A stretch of 57,569 bases of DNA from Candidatus Kutchimonas denitrificans (lineage in GTDB: Bacteria > Gemmatimonadota > Gemmatimonadetes > Palauibacterales > KS3-K002). This document shows, piece after piece, positions 40,622 through 48,597 of the stretch; the stretch's first letter is position 1; each line of letters opens with the position of its first letter. Where the stretch lies: positions 326 to 57,894 of the forward strand of contig JAACAK010000018.1 in NCBI GenBank assembly GCA_011774835.1. Reading direction: 5' to 3'. The translations under genes were made by a program, and so were the position numbers. The notes beneath the pieces were generated by a model. It was not told where the DNA came from, did no database searches, and worked only from the letters and a program-made list of their open reading frames with translations.

Positions 40622-42903
40622 CGGCCTTCTCCTTTCGCTTCGTTCATTTTGGTCAGCTGCGGGCTGGCAGCGAGCTCGAAACGCAGGACCCTGCCGGGTT
40701 CCGGGTACCCGTAGATCAGCGACGCCTCGGTGTCGAGCAAGCGATCGACGACGAGCGCCGCCGTCAGTCGCCAGGCTTCCATGTCGAAGCGGTGGCGAAC
40801 CCGCAGGTCGACGCTCCAGTAGGGGTCGAGGGCGTTGAGCCGGGCGGGTACCGGGTAGCGCGTTCCGACGAAGCGTGCCTCGCCGCGAACGTCCCAGCTT
40901 CCGGGCCGCCAGGCGAAGCTCAGGGCGGCGCTGTGCCGCGGCCGGTACAGCACCTGGACGTCGTCGTCGCGATCGTAAGTGGCCCGCGCCAGGCTGTAGC
41001 TGCCGTCGAGCTCGATCTGGTGGAGCGGAAAAGCGATGCGCGCCTGGACGTCCACGCCCCGGCGCTCGACGTGGAAGTTCCGAGGGCTCCAGACGAATCG
41101 GAAGTCGGGAGCCCAGATGATCATGTCGCGCACGTCGGCGATGTAGCCTTCGACCGACAGGCCGCCCGTCGCTTCCGAGCCGATCCGCCCGGAGAGGTCG
41201 ACGGCGACGGTCCACTCGTCGGGGACGCGTTCGGCCCGGAGATCGGGGTTGGGCTGCACCGCCACCCCTTCGCGGAAGAACTGGTCCCCGAAGGTGGGCG
41301 GGCTGTAGCTGGCGGCATGGCGGACGCGGAAAGTCGCCGGCCCGATCCCGGTGTGGAGGCCCAGTTCGTGGGTCAGGTGGAACCGGTCGCCCAGGTCGTC
41401 CCGGTCGAGGCGGAGGGCGGCCACGAGGCGCGTGCGCGACGCGGGATCGGGGGCCAGCTCGCCGCCGAGGAAGATGCCGAAGTCGAGTCGACCGTCCGGC
41501 GCCCCGGCGCCGAGCGCCGCGCTCTCGTATCGTTGGCCGCGGAGTTCGAATCCGCCGGAAAGCGATCGCACGGGGCCCGCCTCGGGTGCCAGCTCCGTGG
41601 CCAGACGCGCGCCGAGGGCCAGGGCGTCGGAGTGGCTGTCGTACGGCAGCCCGACCGGCGGCTCGGAGTCATGGAAACGGGCGCTTTGCCAGACGCCGTG
41701 GAGCCGCGTCGAGAGCCGCCAAAGGTGTCCGCCGCGCTCCCACGCCGCCTGGCCACGCCAACGGGACAGCTCCTCACGGGCGGTGGTGGTCGGCAGGAAG
41801 CTGGGACCGGGGATCCCGCGATCGAGGTCGAGGAAGCCGCCGCGCAACCTCAGCCGTCCTCCGGCGGCACCGCCGTCGGCGGCGACGAAGGCGGAGAGTT
41901 CCTCGTTGTCGGTGTTGAGGCGCGTGCTGCGGCCGCCGCCCAGCTCGTCCGGGCGGGCGAACTCGAAGCTGCCATCCGCGATTCGCGCCCGAACGCCAGC
42001 GGACCATTCCCAGCCGAGAGCGCCGCCACCGGTCTCGGCGCTGCCGGACCAGTAGCCCAGCGACCCCGTCTCGAGCGCCAGGCGCAGCGGTGCGGCGCTG
42101 GCACGCGACTCGATGAGCACGACCCCGGCAACGGCGCGTGGACCGTAGGTCGCCGTCTGGCTTCCCTTCAGCACCTCGATCGACTCGATCTGCGACGCGG
42201 GGACCGTCGACAGGTCGGCCTCTCCGGTGAGCGGATCGTTGAGCGGCGCCCCATCGAGCAGGACCAACACCTCGTCGGCCGAGCCCCCGCGGATACTGAC
42301 CGTTTGCCGTCCGCCCGCACCGCGCCGTTGCACGACCAGACCGGCCCAGCCGTCCAGCAGACCGGCGGCCGTCAGGTCACCGGCCGCCTCGATCTGTGGG
42401 CGCGACATCGTCAGGCGGCCCGGTGTGGCGTCGTTCCACGCTTCGACGGCGAGCTCGTCGACGGCGACGGGTCTCACGCCCAGTTTCACGGCCAGCCACG
42501 CCGTCCGGCCGTTATGGATCTCTACGGTTCGCACCTGCGGCTCGTATCCCAGCCGCGAGATCCGCAACCGGTGGCGGCCCGGCTCCAAACCCCGGATGTG
42601 AAAGGCGCCGCTGGCATCGGACAGGGCCATTCCGTTCGTGCCGAGCACCTCGATGAGCGCGAGCTCCACCGGGAGCCCAGTCACCGCGTCGCTCACCCGA
42701 CCCGTCAGCTCGCCGGGAAACTGCGCCGTGGCGTCGCTCGGGCACAGCACGAAGGCGAGAAGGCTCAGGGCGAAGACCGCTCGGCGGAAGGGTGGCGGAC
42801 CGAGGGTGAGTCGAAGGATCGAAACAAAGGAAGGGAGTCGGGACCGGGACGGGGGCGCGCCATTGCCGCGACCCGTCCGTCCGCTGAAGCCGACCTGTTG
42901 CAT
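40618..42903 (-). CDS. btuB: TonB-dependent outer-membrane cobalamin receptor BtuB
   Basis: 761 residues from ATG 42903. A long signal region (VFALSLLAFVLCPSDATAQ), an N-terminal carboxypeptidase-like regulatory domain (LTGRVSDAVTGLPVELALIEVLGTNGMALSDASGAFHIRGL), then the plug (GDLTAAGLLDGWAGLVVQRRGAGGRQTVSIRGGSADEVLVLLDG, with SQIESIEVLKGSQTATYG) and a 22-strand barrel. No clear TonB box was found. ATG 42903 is preferred to GTG 42918, which would sit inside the riboswitch expression-platform hairpin. Cobalamin specificity comes from the riboswitch and the adjacent BtuFCD genes. Confidence 0.88.
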   Translation of the reverse strand: MQQVGFSGRTGRGNGAPPSRSRLPSFVSILRLTLGPPPFRRAVFALSLLAFVLCPSDATAQFPGELTGRVSDAVTGLPVELALIEVLGTNGMALSDASGAFHIRGLEPGRHRLRISRLGYEPQVRTVEIHNGRTAWLAVKLGVRPVAVDELAVEAWNDATPGRLTMSRPQIEAAGDLTAAGLLDGWAGLVVQRRGAGGRQTVSIRGGSADEVLVLLDGAPLNDPLTGEADLSTVPASQIESIEVLKGSQTATYGPRAVAGVVLIESRASAAPLRLALETGSLGYWSGSAETGGGALGWEWSAGVRARIADGSFEFARPDELGGGRSTRLNTDNEELSAFVAADGGAAGGRLRLRGGFLDLDRGIPGPSFLPTTTAREELSRWRGQAAWERGGHLWRLSTRLHGVWQSARFHDSEPPVGLPYDSHSDALALGARLATELAPEAGPVRSLSGGFELRGQRYESAALGAGAPDGRLDFGIFLGGELAPDPASRTRLVAALRLDRDDLGDRFHLTHELGLHTGIGPATFRVRHAASYSPPTFGDQFFREGVAVQPNPDLRAERVPDEWTVAVDLSGRIGSEATGGLSVEGYIADVRDMIIWAPDFRFVWSPRNFHVERRGVDVQARIAFPLHQIELDGSYSLARATYDRDDDVQVLYRPRHSAALSFAWRPGSWDVRGEARFVGTRYPVPARLNALDPYWSVDLRVRHRFDMEAWRLTAALVVDRLLDTEASLIYGYPEPGRVLRFELAASPQLTKMNEAKGEGR

Positions 42904-42912
42904 CAATAAAGC

Positions 42913-42955
42913 CCGCACGTCTCGCCCTGGAAGAGTGCCATGGCCATGCGTGCGG
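42913..42955 (-). promoter_or_regulatory. riboswitch expression-platform hairpin at the btuB start
   Basis: On the RNA, CCGCACG (42955-42949) pairs with CGUGCGG (42919-42913), 9 nt before ATG 42903. The stem lies between the B12 box and the start codon, where it could hide the start region or act as an attenuator when cobalamin is bound. Confidence 0.55.
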
Positions 42956-43128
42956 AACAGGTCTCCTGACTCGAGGCAGCCGAACTCGCCTTCCCAGGAC
43001 TGGCGATCCGTCCCAGTGGCATGGTGAGTGGCTACTTCCGGCGCGAAGGCCGGGCCTCACACAGTGGCGGGGCCGTGCCGGATTCTCACCGGCTTCCGTG
43101 TTGTTCCGCCCGCCTGCTACTCACTTGT
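42956..43128 (-). promoter_or_regulatory. cobalamin (B12) riboswitch
   Basis: On the minus strand the conserved core reads GAAGCCGGTGAGAATCCGGC, ACGGCCCCGCCACTGT (43096-43061), a peripheral P7-like stem around GGCCCGGCCTTCGCGCCGG, and ends with the B12 box AGTCAGGAGACCTG (42971-42958). These are the hallmarks of the adenosyl- or hydroxocobalamin riboswitch. It precedes btuB and should turn the whole uptake operon off when B12 is plentiful. Confidence 0.97.
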
Positions 43129-43136
43129 GAAGTTTC

Positions 43137-43165
43137 AGAATACGCCCGCGCCGCCTGCCTGTCAA
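43137..43165 (-). promoter_or_regulatory. sigma70 promoter of the B12-uptake operon
   Basis: On the minus strand TTGACA (43165-43160), 17 nt, TATTCT (43142-43137): a consensus -35 with a good -10. Transcription would begin near 43130, just before the riboswitch core. The -35 overlaps the stop codon of the upstream ctaG gene. Confidence 0.75.
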
Positions 43166-43995
43166 CGTTGGGCCGCACGCGTCGGGCCCCCGACCGCGTC
43201 GCGGCTGCGTTTTGCCCATTCGTGAAAGACGATCGCCATGGCCACCACCATGACCAGAGCGGTGCCGAGCTTCATGATTCCCGCGGCGAGCTGCTGGTCG
43301 GAGAGCGCGGTCGTGCCGGCGATCGGTGGCGCCAGCTCGTACGTGGCGTAAGCGGGGAACCGGGCGAAGAGGAGATACAGAAAGACGGGCCGGATCAGGA
43401 TACCGTTCAGCCCCAGGTAGGCCAGCTTCCAGAGCGGCGTGAAGCGGGGCCACTTCGGAACGGGACAGATCACGGGCCACCAGAAGATCAGGCCCGCCAG
43501 CAGCCAGCTGATGTCCAGAACGAAGGCGCCCAGCTGGTTGCTCATCAGCAGATCGACCACCGAAGGCCAGTGGGCGACGCTGATGACCACGTTGAAGACG
43601 AAGAAGGCGACGAGCGGCTGGGTCAGGTTGCGAAGGACCGCCATCAGGCGCGGGCGCCGCTCCAGCCCCTCGAACACCGCGGCCGGAAGGCCGAGGAGCA
43701 ACAGCGGCGGTGCCAGCAGCGCGATGAGCAGGTAACGCGCCATGTGAACGCTGGCGAGGTAGCCGGCGCCCAGGGCGGCGAGGGGCCAGTCGAGAGCGAG
43801 CCACAGGAGAACCAGACCGGCGGCGAAGAAGATCTTCCAGCGGTTCCGCGCGGCGGCATCGGTGGGCGGACCCAGCCGACGGAGCTGCCATGCATAAGCT
43901 ACCGCGATGGCGAGAACGAAAAGCCAGGCGCCCAGATAAGGCTGCCACGTCCAGGTCCACGCCGCGCCGCCCGCGGCCGAGCACCAGAGCTGCAT
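43162..43995 (-). CDS. ctaG: cytochrome c oxidase assembly factor CtaG (caa3-type)
   Basis: 277 residues with seven TM helices. Family landmarks: WTWQPYLGAWLFVLAI at the start, AGLVLLWLALDWPLAALGAGYLASVHMARYLLIALLAPPLLLLGLP, VVISVAHWPSVVDLLMSN, LLAGLIFWWPVICPVPKWPRF and YATYELAPPIAGTTALSDQQLAAGIMKLGTALVM. These match caa3_CtaG/DUF420-adjacent CtaG, which helps insert copper into cytochrome oxidase. Follows the PCuAC gene by 3 nt in an operon with SCO. Confidence 0.88.
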   Translation of the reverse strand: MQLWCSAAGGAAWTWTWQPYLGAWLFVLAIAVAYAWQLRRLGPPTDAAARNRWKIFFAAGLVLLWLALDWPLAALGAGYLASVHMARYLLIALLAPPLLLLGLPAAVFEGLERRPRLMAVLRNLTQPLVAFFVFNVVISVAHWPSVVDLLMSNQLGAFVLDISWLLAGLIFWWPVICPVPKWPRFTPLWKLAYLGLNGILIRPVFLYLLFARFPAYATYELAPPIAGTTALSDQQLAAGIMKLGTALVMVVAMAIVFHEWAKRSRDAVGGPTRAAQR

Positions 43996-43998
43996 CGG

Positions 43999-44508
43999 TC
44001 AGCGGCTTTCGCTTCCGACCGAGTCGTTGGCCCGTTCGAGGCGTTCCTCGATCTCTTCGTAACCGACGACACGCGCCCGAACCGCGACCTCTCCCAGGGT
44101 GCGGAACCGGAGCGTGGCTTCGATTCGGTCGCCCGCCCACAGCGGCTCTCGCAAGTCGAGCAACATGACATGGACGCCGCCGGGCGCCAGGCGAACGACC
44201 TCCCCGGCGCCGACGGGCAGAGAGGCGACCGGCTCCATCCGCATCATTCCGCCGTCGGCGTACGTGTGATGGATCTCGGCCCGTCCGGCGACGGGCGTAG
44301 AGACCGACAGCAGCTCATCGTCGGTTTCGCCGTGGTTGGCCACGGTGAAGTACATGGCCGTGCGCGCGCCGCTCACCGGCTCGGCCACGTAGACGCCGGT
44401 GATTTCGATGCTGGCGTATCCCCCGGCGCCGCGATCGCCACACGCCACGGCGAGAAGGGTGGCGACGACCGCGAGGGTCGCCGCGCCCGCTACGGCATTC
44501 CGGGTCAC
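43999..44508 (-). CDS. PCuAC-type periplasmic copper chaperone lipoprotein
   Basis: 169 residues from GTG 44508, overlapping the SCO stop as GTGA. Lipobox LAVAC (Cys23). The copper motif H(M)x10Mx21HxM is visible: H80-H81 in AEIHHTYADGGMMRMEPV with Met88-91, then H113 and M115 in GGVHVMLLDL. PCuAC delivers Cu(I) to the CuA or CuB site of heme-copper oxidases with SCO. Confidence 0.9.
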   Translation of the reverse strand: MTRNAVAGAATLAVVATLLAVACGDRGAGGYASIEITGVYVAEPVSGARTAMYFTVANHGETDDELLSVSTPVAGRAEIHHTYADGGMMRMEPVASLPVGAGEVVRLAPGGVHVMLLDLREPLWAGDRIEATLRFRTLGEVAVRARVVGYEEIEERLERANDSVGSESR

Positions 44509-45152
44509 TCGTCCCACGTTTCCGTTGCCAGCCGGGGCAGGTCGTGGGCCCAGTCGGCCTGACGCGTCCCGAAAGGGTACATGAGGTGGGCCATGTCGTC
44601 TCGTGTAAACGCGATCACGCTGGCCGAGTGGCCGACCAGGTAATCTCCGGTCTCGACTTCCACCCGCTGTGCGGGTGGGACGCCCATGCGGGCGGCGATG
44701 TCGTTGACCTCCTCCACGGATCCCCTGAGCCCCAGGAACGACGGGTCGAAGTTGTCGAGCCACTCCCGGATCCGCTCCGGCGTGTCGCGCTCCGGGTCGG
44801 TCGAGATGAACACGACGCGGAACTGCTGCTTCAGGTCGAAGGGGAAGTCGCGCATGACCGCGGCGATGTTCGCCATGTGGATGGGGCAGACGTCGGGGCA
44901 GTTCGTATAGCCGAAGAAGACCAGCGTCACGCGCCCTTCGGTCTCCTCGATGAAGTTGAAGGGCTGGCCCTCGGTATCGTCGAGGGTGAAGTCGAACTTT
45001 TCGATCGGCTCCGGCAAGACCCTGCCACGGTACTCGTCGGGCCCGTTCTGGGGGCGGCGCTCGCACGCCGCGATGGGGCCGGAAACGAAAACGAGTGCGA
45101 GCGCGCCGATCGCGCGCTGCCATCGGTTTCGGGAGAGTCGCGATTGTCTCAT
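44505..45152 (-). CDS. SCO1/SenC-family copper-insertion lipoprotein
   Basis: 215 residues from ATG 45152. Lipobox IAAC (Cys30). Thioredoxin-like fold with the copper ligands C85 and C89 in FFGYTNCPDVCPIHM and a downstream His in GDYLVGHSASVIAF. SCO proteins load the CuA center of cytochrome oxidase. The first gene of the SCO-PCuAC-CtaG operon. An upstream extension to 45251 lacks a better SD and would precede the signal peptide by 33 residues. Confidence 0.92.
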   Translation of the reverse strand: MRQSRLSRNRWQRAIGALALVFVSGPIAACERRPQNGPDEYRGRVLPEPIEKFDFTLDDTEGQPFNFIEETEGRVTLVFFGYTNCPDVCPIHMANIAAVMRDFPFDLKQQFRVVFISTDPERDTPERIREWLDNFDPSFLGLRGSVEEVNDIAARMGVPPAQRVEVETGDYLVGHSASVIAFTRDDMAHLMYPFGTRQADWAHDLPRLATETWDE

Positions 45153-45249
45153 GGGGTCTACCGGGGTTGAAGATGATGGGCACGCCCTTTGCGTCAACCG
45201 CGGTGGGGATCCTCGCGCGCTCCGACCCGACGACCGATCGGTGTGGTTC

Positions 45250-46164
45250 ATGACCGCAGGAAGCGTGTCTCGGCCTGGAAGCGAGGTCCGAAGGCGTCGC
45301 AGACGCGTCGGTATCCTACTCTGGCTCGCCGCCTTGCTGTTGACGCTGGCGGCCGCCGGCTACCAGCGGATGACGGGGCCGTCTTACCCGGAACGGGGCA
45401 GCTTCAGCGTGGCCGGATCGCAGTACGAATTCGAATTGGTCCGGGCCGCGACGACGGCGGAGGGAGCGGAGGTCAGGCTGCCCGCGGCTGACGGGCTGAC
45501 GGGACGGGTGCTCCATCGTCGGTACCGGACGGACGACGAGTTCGTCTCCGTTCCGCTCGAGCGTCGGGTCGGGCAGCTGGTGGCGGCGCTACCGACTCAG
45601 CCGCCGGCCGGCAAGCTCGAGTACTTCGTTATCCTGGACACGCCCAACGGAACGCGCCTGATCCCGCGTTCCGGCGGCAGCGTCGTCGTTCGCTTCAAAG
45701 ACCCCGTTCCCCCGCACTTTCTGGTCCCGCACATCGCGTTTATGTTCACGGCGATGCTGATCGGCGTTCGCGCTGGCCTGGGCGCCCTGTTCGCGCCCGC
45801 CAGGATGCGGCGGCTGGCGTGGACGAGCCTGGCGGTCATCACCGTGGGCGGCCTGGTGTTGGGTCCGATCGCACAGTACTACGCGTTCGGCGCCTTCTGG
45901 ACCGGGTGGCCGTTCGATTCCGACCTCACCGACAACAAGGTGCTGCTCATGTGGCTGGTGTGGGTGGCGGCGTGCCTCGTGATCGCCCTCAGGCCATCAC
46001 GCCGGCACGAGCGGGTTCCGCGGGCGGCGGTCACGCTGGCGGCGCTGGTGATGCTGGGGGTATACGTGATCCCGCACAGCGCACGGGGCACCGAGCTGGA
46101 CTACGAGCTGTACGAATCGGGCGTGCCGGCCTCCGAGGCCCTCAAGTCGGGCCGCGATCGGTGA
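45250..46164 (+). CDS. integral membrane protein of unknown function
   Basis: 304 residues from ATG 45250. N-terminal basic segment and TM helix (VGILLWLAALLLTLAAAGY), a periplasmic beta-rich domain (about 40-150, FSVAGSQYEFELVRAATTAEGAEV, LEYFVILDTPNGTRLIP) and a C-terminal block of about four helices including HFLVPHIAFMFTAMLIGVRAGLGALF and FGAFWTGWPFDSDLTDNKVLLMWLVWVAACLVIAL. The FWTGWPFDSDLTDNK motif is shared by a set of bacterial membrane proteins I cannot name. Starts face-to-face near the SCO gene, so an oxidase-related role is possible but only by location. Confidence 0.7.
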   Translation: MTAGSVSRPGSEVRRRRRRVGILLWLAALLLTLAAAGYQRMTGPSYPERGSFSVAGSQYEFELVRAATTAEGAEVRLPAADGLTGRVLHRRYRTDDEFVSVPLERRVGQLVAALPTQPPAGKLEYFVILDTPNGTRLIPRSGGSVVVRFKDPVPPHFLVPHIAFMFTAMLIGVRAGLGALFAPARMRRLAWTSLAVITVGGLVLGPIAQYYAFGAFWTGWPFDSDLTDNKVLLMWLVWVAACLVIALRPSRRHERVPRAAVTLAALVMLGVYVIPHSARGTELDYELYESGVPASEALKSGRDR

Positions 46165-46176
46165 CCCGCGGAGCGA

Positions 46177-46356
46177 TCAGTCCTCCCCTCCGCCTTCGCC
46201 ATCCATCACGTCCGCCAGCGCCCGTTCGAACTCCTCCAGCGGCTGGTTGCCGTAGAATTTCACGTCACCGCTGAACGAGCCGGCGACGTTGAACAGAAAC
46301 GACGGCGTGCCCGTGATCTCGGCCCGCATCCCCAGCCGTACGTCGTTGATGATCAG
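46177..46356 (-). pseudogene. 3' remnant of a DsbA/thioredoxin-fold gene
   Basis: Minus-strand frame between TAA (46359-46357) and TGA (46179-46177) encodes about 59 residues that read LIINDVRLGMRAEITGTPSF, then LFNVAGSFSGDVKFYGNQPLEEFERALADVMDGEGGGED. The GTPSFLFN cis-Pro strand followed by GNQPLEEFERAL is the C-terminal end of DsbA/FrnE-type thioredoxin-fold proteins. The CxxC half is missing. An internal ATG could make 50 residues, but no SD supports it. The remaining DNA to hemE (46360-46469) shows no gene. Confidence 0.7.
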
Positions 46357-46469
46357 TTAACGCGGGAATCTACGCTCCGGGCAGCCGTTCGGCAGGACCG
46401 GGGCTCGCTCGAGCGGGTGGCGCCGCGGGGGTGGCCCGGCCTGGTCCCCCCGGATAGTTTCTGCGGACC

Positions 46470-47495
46470 ATGGATAGAGAGTATCCCTTTCTCCGCGCCT
46501 GCCGGCGCGAGCCGGTGAGCCGGGTGCCCGTGTGGCTCATGCGGCAGGCCGGCCGCTACATGCCCGAGTACCGCGCCCTGCGCGAGAAACACACGATACT
46601 CGAGCTGTGCCGAACGCCGGAGCTGGCCGCCGAGGTCACGCTGCAGCCGATCGATCGTTTCGACCTGGACGCCGCCATCATCTTCGCCGACATCCTGCTG
46701 CCATTGGAGCCGCTGGGGGTCGGCTTTCATTTCGAGAAGGGCGAGGGCCCGGTGATCGAGAGACCGGTCCGTACGGCCGCCGACGTGAAGGCGCTGCAGA
46801 AGTTCGACCCGACCGTAGGGTTGGACTACGTGCTGGAGGCGATCAAGATCGTGCGGTCGAAGCTCGAGGGGCGCGCACCGCTCATCGGCTTCGCCGGCGC
46901 GCCGTTCACGCTGGCCAGCTACATGATCGAGGGCGGCGGCTCGAAGAACTACCTGGAGATGAAGTCGTTCATGTATCGGCAGCCGGACGCCTGGCATGAA
47001 CTGATGCGTCGGGTGCGCGAGATGACCCGCGACTACCTGGCGGCCCAGATCGAGGCCGGCGCCCAGGCGGTCCAGATGTTCGACAGTTGGGTGGGCTGCC
47101 TGTCACCCGAGGACTATCGCGAGTACGTGCTCCCCCACTCCGCCTGGGTGTTCGAGGGGCTGGCCTCCTACGACGTGCCGCGGATCCACTTCGGGACCAA
47201 CACGGCCACCCTGCTGGAGGCGATGAAGGAGGTGGATTCGGAGGTGATCGGGGTCGATTGGCGGCTGCCGATCGACGTGGCGCGCCGGATCATCGGGTCC
47301 GACTTCGCCGTTCAGGGCAACCTGGACCCGGCCCTGCTCATGGCGCCGCCGGAGCTGCTGGTGAAACGGGTCGGTGAGATACTGGCCGCCGCCGACGCGA
47401 AGAACGGCTACATCTTCAATTTGGGACACGGCGTGCTACCGCCGACACCGATGGAGAGCGTGGACGCGGTGATCGAAACGGTGCATGGGTGGTGA
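46470..47495 (+). CDS. hemE: uroporphyrinogen decarboxylase
   Basis: 341 residues. N-terminal PVWLMRQAGRYMPEYRALREKH (substrate-binding Arg), FADILLPLEPLGVGFHFEKGEGP, GFAGAPFTLASYMIEGGGSKNY, FDSWVGCLSPEDYREYVLPH and GNLDPALLMAP: complete UroD. It decarboxylates uroporphyrinogen III to coproporphyrinogen III. Followed by hemH and hemY, so a late heme operon. SD upstream is weak. Confidence 0.96.
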   Translation: MDREYPFLRACRREPVSRVPVWLMRQAGRYMPEYRALREKHTILELCRTPELAAEVTLQPIDRFDLDAAIIFADILLPLEPLGVGFHFEKGEGPVIERPVRTAADVKALQKFDPTVGLDYVLEAIKIVRSKLEGRAPLIGFAGAPFTLASYMIEGGGSKNYLEMKSFMYRQPDAWHELMRRVREMTRDYLAAQIEAGAQAVQMFDSWVGCLSPEDYREYVLPHSAWVFEGLASYDVPRIHFGTNTATLLEAMKEVDSEVIGVDWRLPIDVARRIIGSDFAVQGNLDPALLMAPPELLVKRVGEILAAADAKNGYIFNLGHGVLPPTPMESVDAVIETVHGW

Positions 47496-47504
47496 CGGGG
47501 AATT

Positions 47505-47567
47505 CGGTATGCGGTATGCGGTGTGCAGTATGCGGTGTGCGGTGTGCGGTGTGTCGGTGTGCGGTGG
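47505..47567. repeat. heptamer tandem repeat between hemE and hemH
   Basis: Eight near-identical 7-bp units, consensus CGGTRTG, run from 47505 to about 47561 with one extra T at 47554 and one C/A variant at the fourth unit, plus a partial ninth unit. They occupy most of the 106-bp hemE-hemH gap, so copy number could alter spacing or hemH translation. Confidence 0.85.
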
Positions 47568-47601
47568 ATTTGAGCACTTGTGACTGAAGGATAGACATCG
47601 A

Positions 47602-48597
47602 ATGGCTGAGAACGCAGTCAAGGGACTGCTGGTGATGGCGTACGGGACGCCGGAGTCGTTGGATGACGTGCGCCCGTACCTGACCCACATCCGACATGGG
47701 AACGAGCCGTCACATGAGGCGGTGAAGGACCTGATGGAGCGCTACGAACTGATCGGTGGACCGTCGCCGTTGTACCAGACGACCGTCGACCAGATGAAGG
47801 CGCTGGAAGGCGCGCTCAACGCCGGCGACGGTTCCTACCGCGGCTACCTGGGGATGAAGCACTGGCGGCCGTTCGTAGCGGACGCGGTGCAGCGTATGGC
47901 GGCGGACGGGATCGAGCGCGCGGTGGCGATCACGCTGGCGCCCCACTACTCGACGATGAGCATCGCCCAATACCTGAACTACGTGCGCCAGGGTCTGAAC
48001 GATGCAGAGCGGCCTGTCGAGATGTTGTGCATCAAGTCGTACCACGACGAGCCGCTCTTCATCGACGCGCTGGCTGAAAAGCTGGGAGAGGCGATGAACG
48101 CCGTTCCGCCGACGCAGCGCGACGGGCTGCCGGTCATCTTCACCGCGCACAGCCTGCCGGAGAAGATCCTCAAAGAGGACGATCCATATCGCGAGCAGTT
48201 GCTGGAGACATCGCGGTTGGTGGGCGAGCGCTTCGACGGGCTCGAGTGGCGGTTCGCGTTCACCAGCCAGGGTGAGACGAAGGACCGCTGGTTGGGGCCG
48301 ACGTTGGCGGAGGCGCTGGACGAGGTGGCGGCGGCCGGCCACGACGCGGTGATGTGCTGCACGGTGGGTTTCGTGTCAGAGCACCTGGAGACGCTGTACG
48401 ACTTCGATATCGAGGGGGCAGAGGATGCCCGGCAGCGTGGCCTGGCGTTCTACCGGGCGCCGGCGCTGGGCACGAGCCCGAAATACATCGCGGCGCTGGC
48501 GGCGGTGGTGCGGAAGGCGGAGGCCGGCCAGCACGAGGCGGTCGTGCGGTTGCCGGAGGAAGCGCTGCAGGCTCCCACCTATCCGACGTATTCGTGA
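47602..48597 (+). CDS. hemH: ferrochelatase
   Basis: 331 residues from ATG 47602. Typical landmarks: LLVMAYGTPESLDDVRPYLTHIRHG, YELIGGPSPLYQTT, GMKHWRPFVADAVQRMAADGIERAVAITLAPHYSTMS, FTAHSLPEKILKEDDPY with the metal-binding His, RFAFTSQGETKDRWLGPTL and GFVSEHLETLYDFDIEGAE. Inserts Fe(II) into protoporphyrin IX, or coproporphyrin III. Its stop overlaps the hemY start (GTGA). Confidence 0.96.
   Translation: MAENAVKGLLVMAYGTPESLDDVRPYLTHIRHGNEPSHEAVKDLMERYELIGGPSPLYQTTVDQMKALEGALNAGDGSYRGYLGMKHWRPFVADAVQRMAADGIERAVAITLAPHYSTMSIAQYLNYVRQGLNDAERPVEMLCIKSYHDEPLFIDALAEKLGEAMNAVPPTQRDGLPVIFTAHSLPEKILKEDDPYREQLLETSRLVGERFDGLEWRFAFTSQGETKDRWLGPTLAEALDEVAAAGHDAVMCCTVGFVSEHLETLYDFDIEGAEDARQRGLAFYRAPALGTSPKYIAALAAVVRKAEAGQHEAVVRLPEEALQAPTYPTYS

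Noticed and set aside
40597-42909. 770-codon plus-strand frame antisense to btuB
   Set aside because: Shadow of a high-GC codon pattern; the minus strand has a full TonB receptor with signal peptide, plug and barrel, and a riboswitch in front.
47505-47567. CRISPR array
   Set aside because: Units are 7 bp and directly adjacent, with no spacers and no cas genes.
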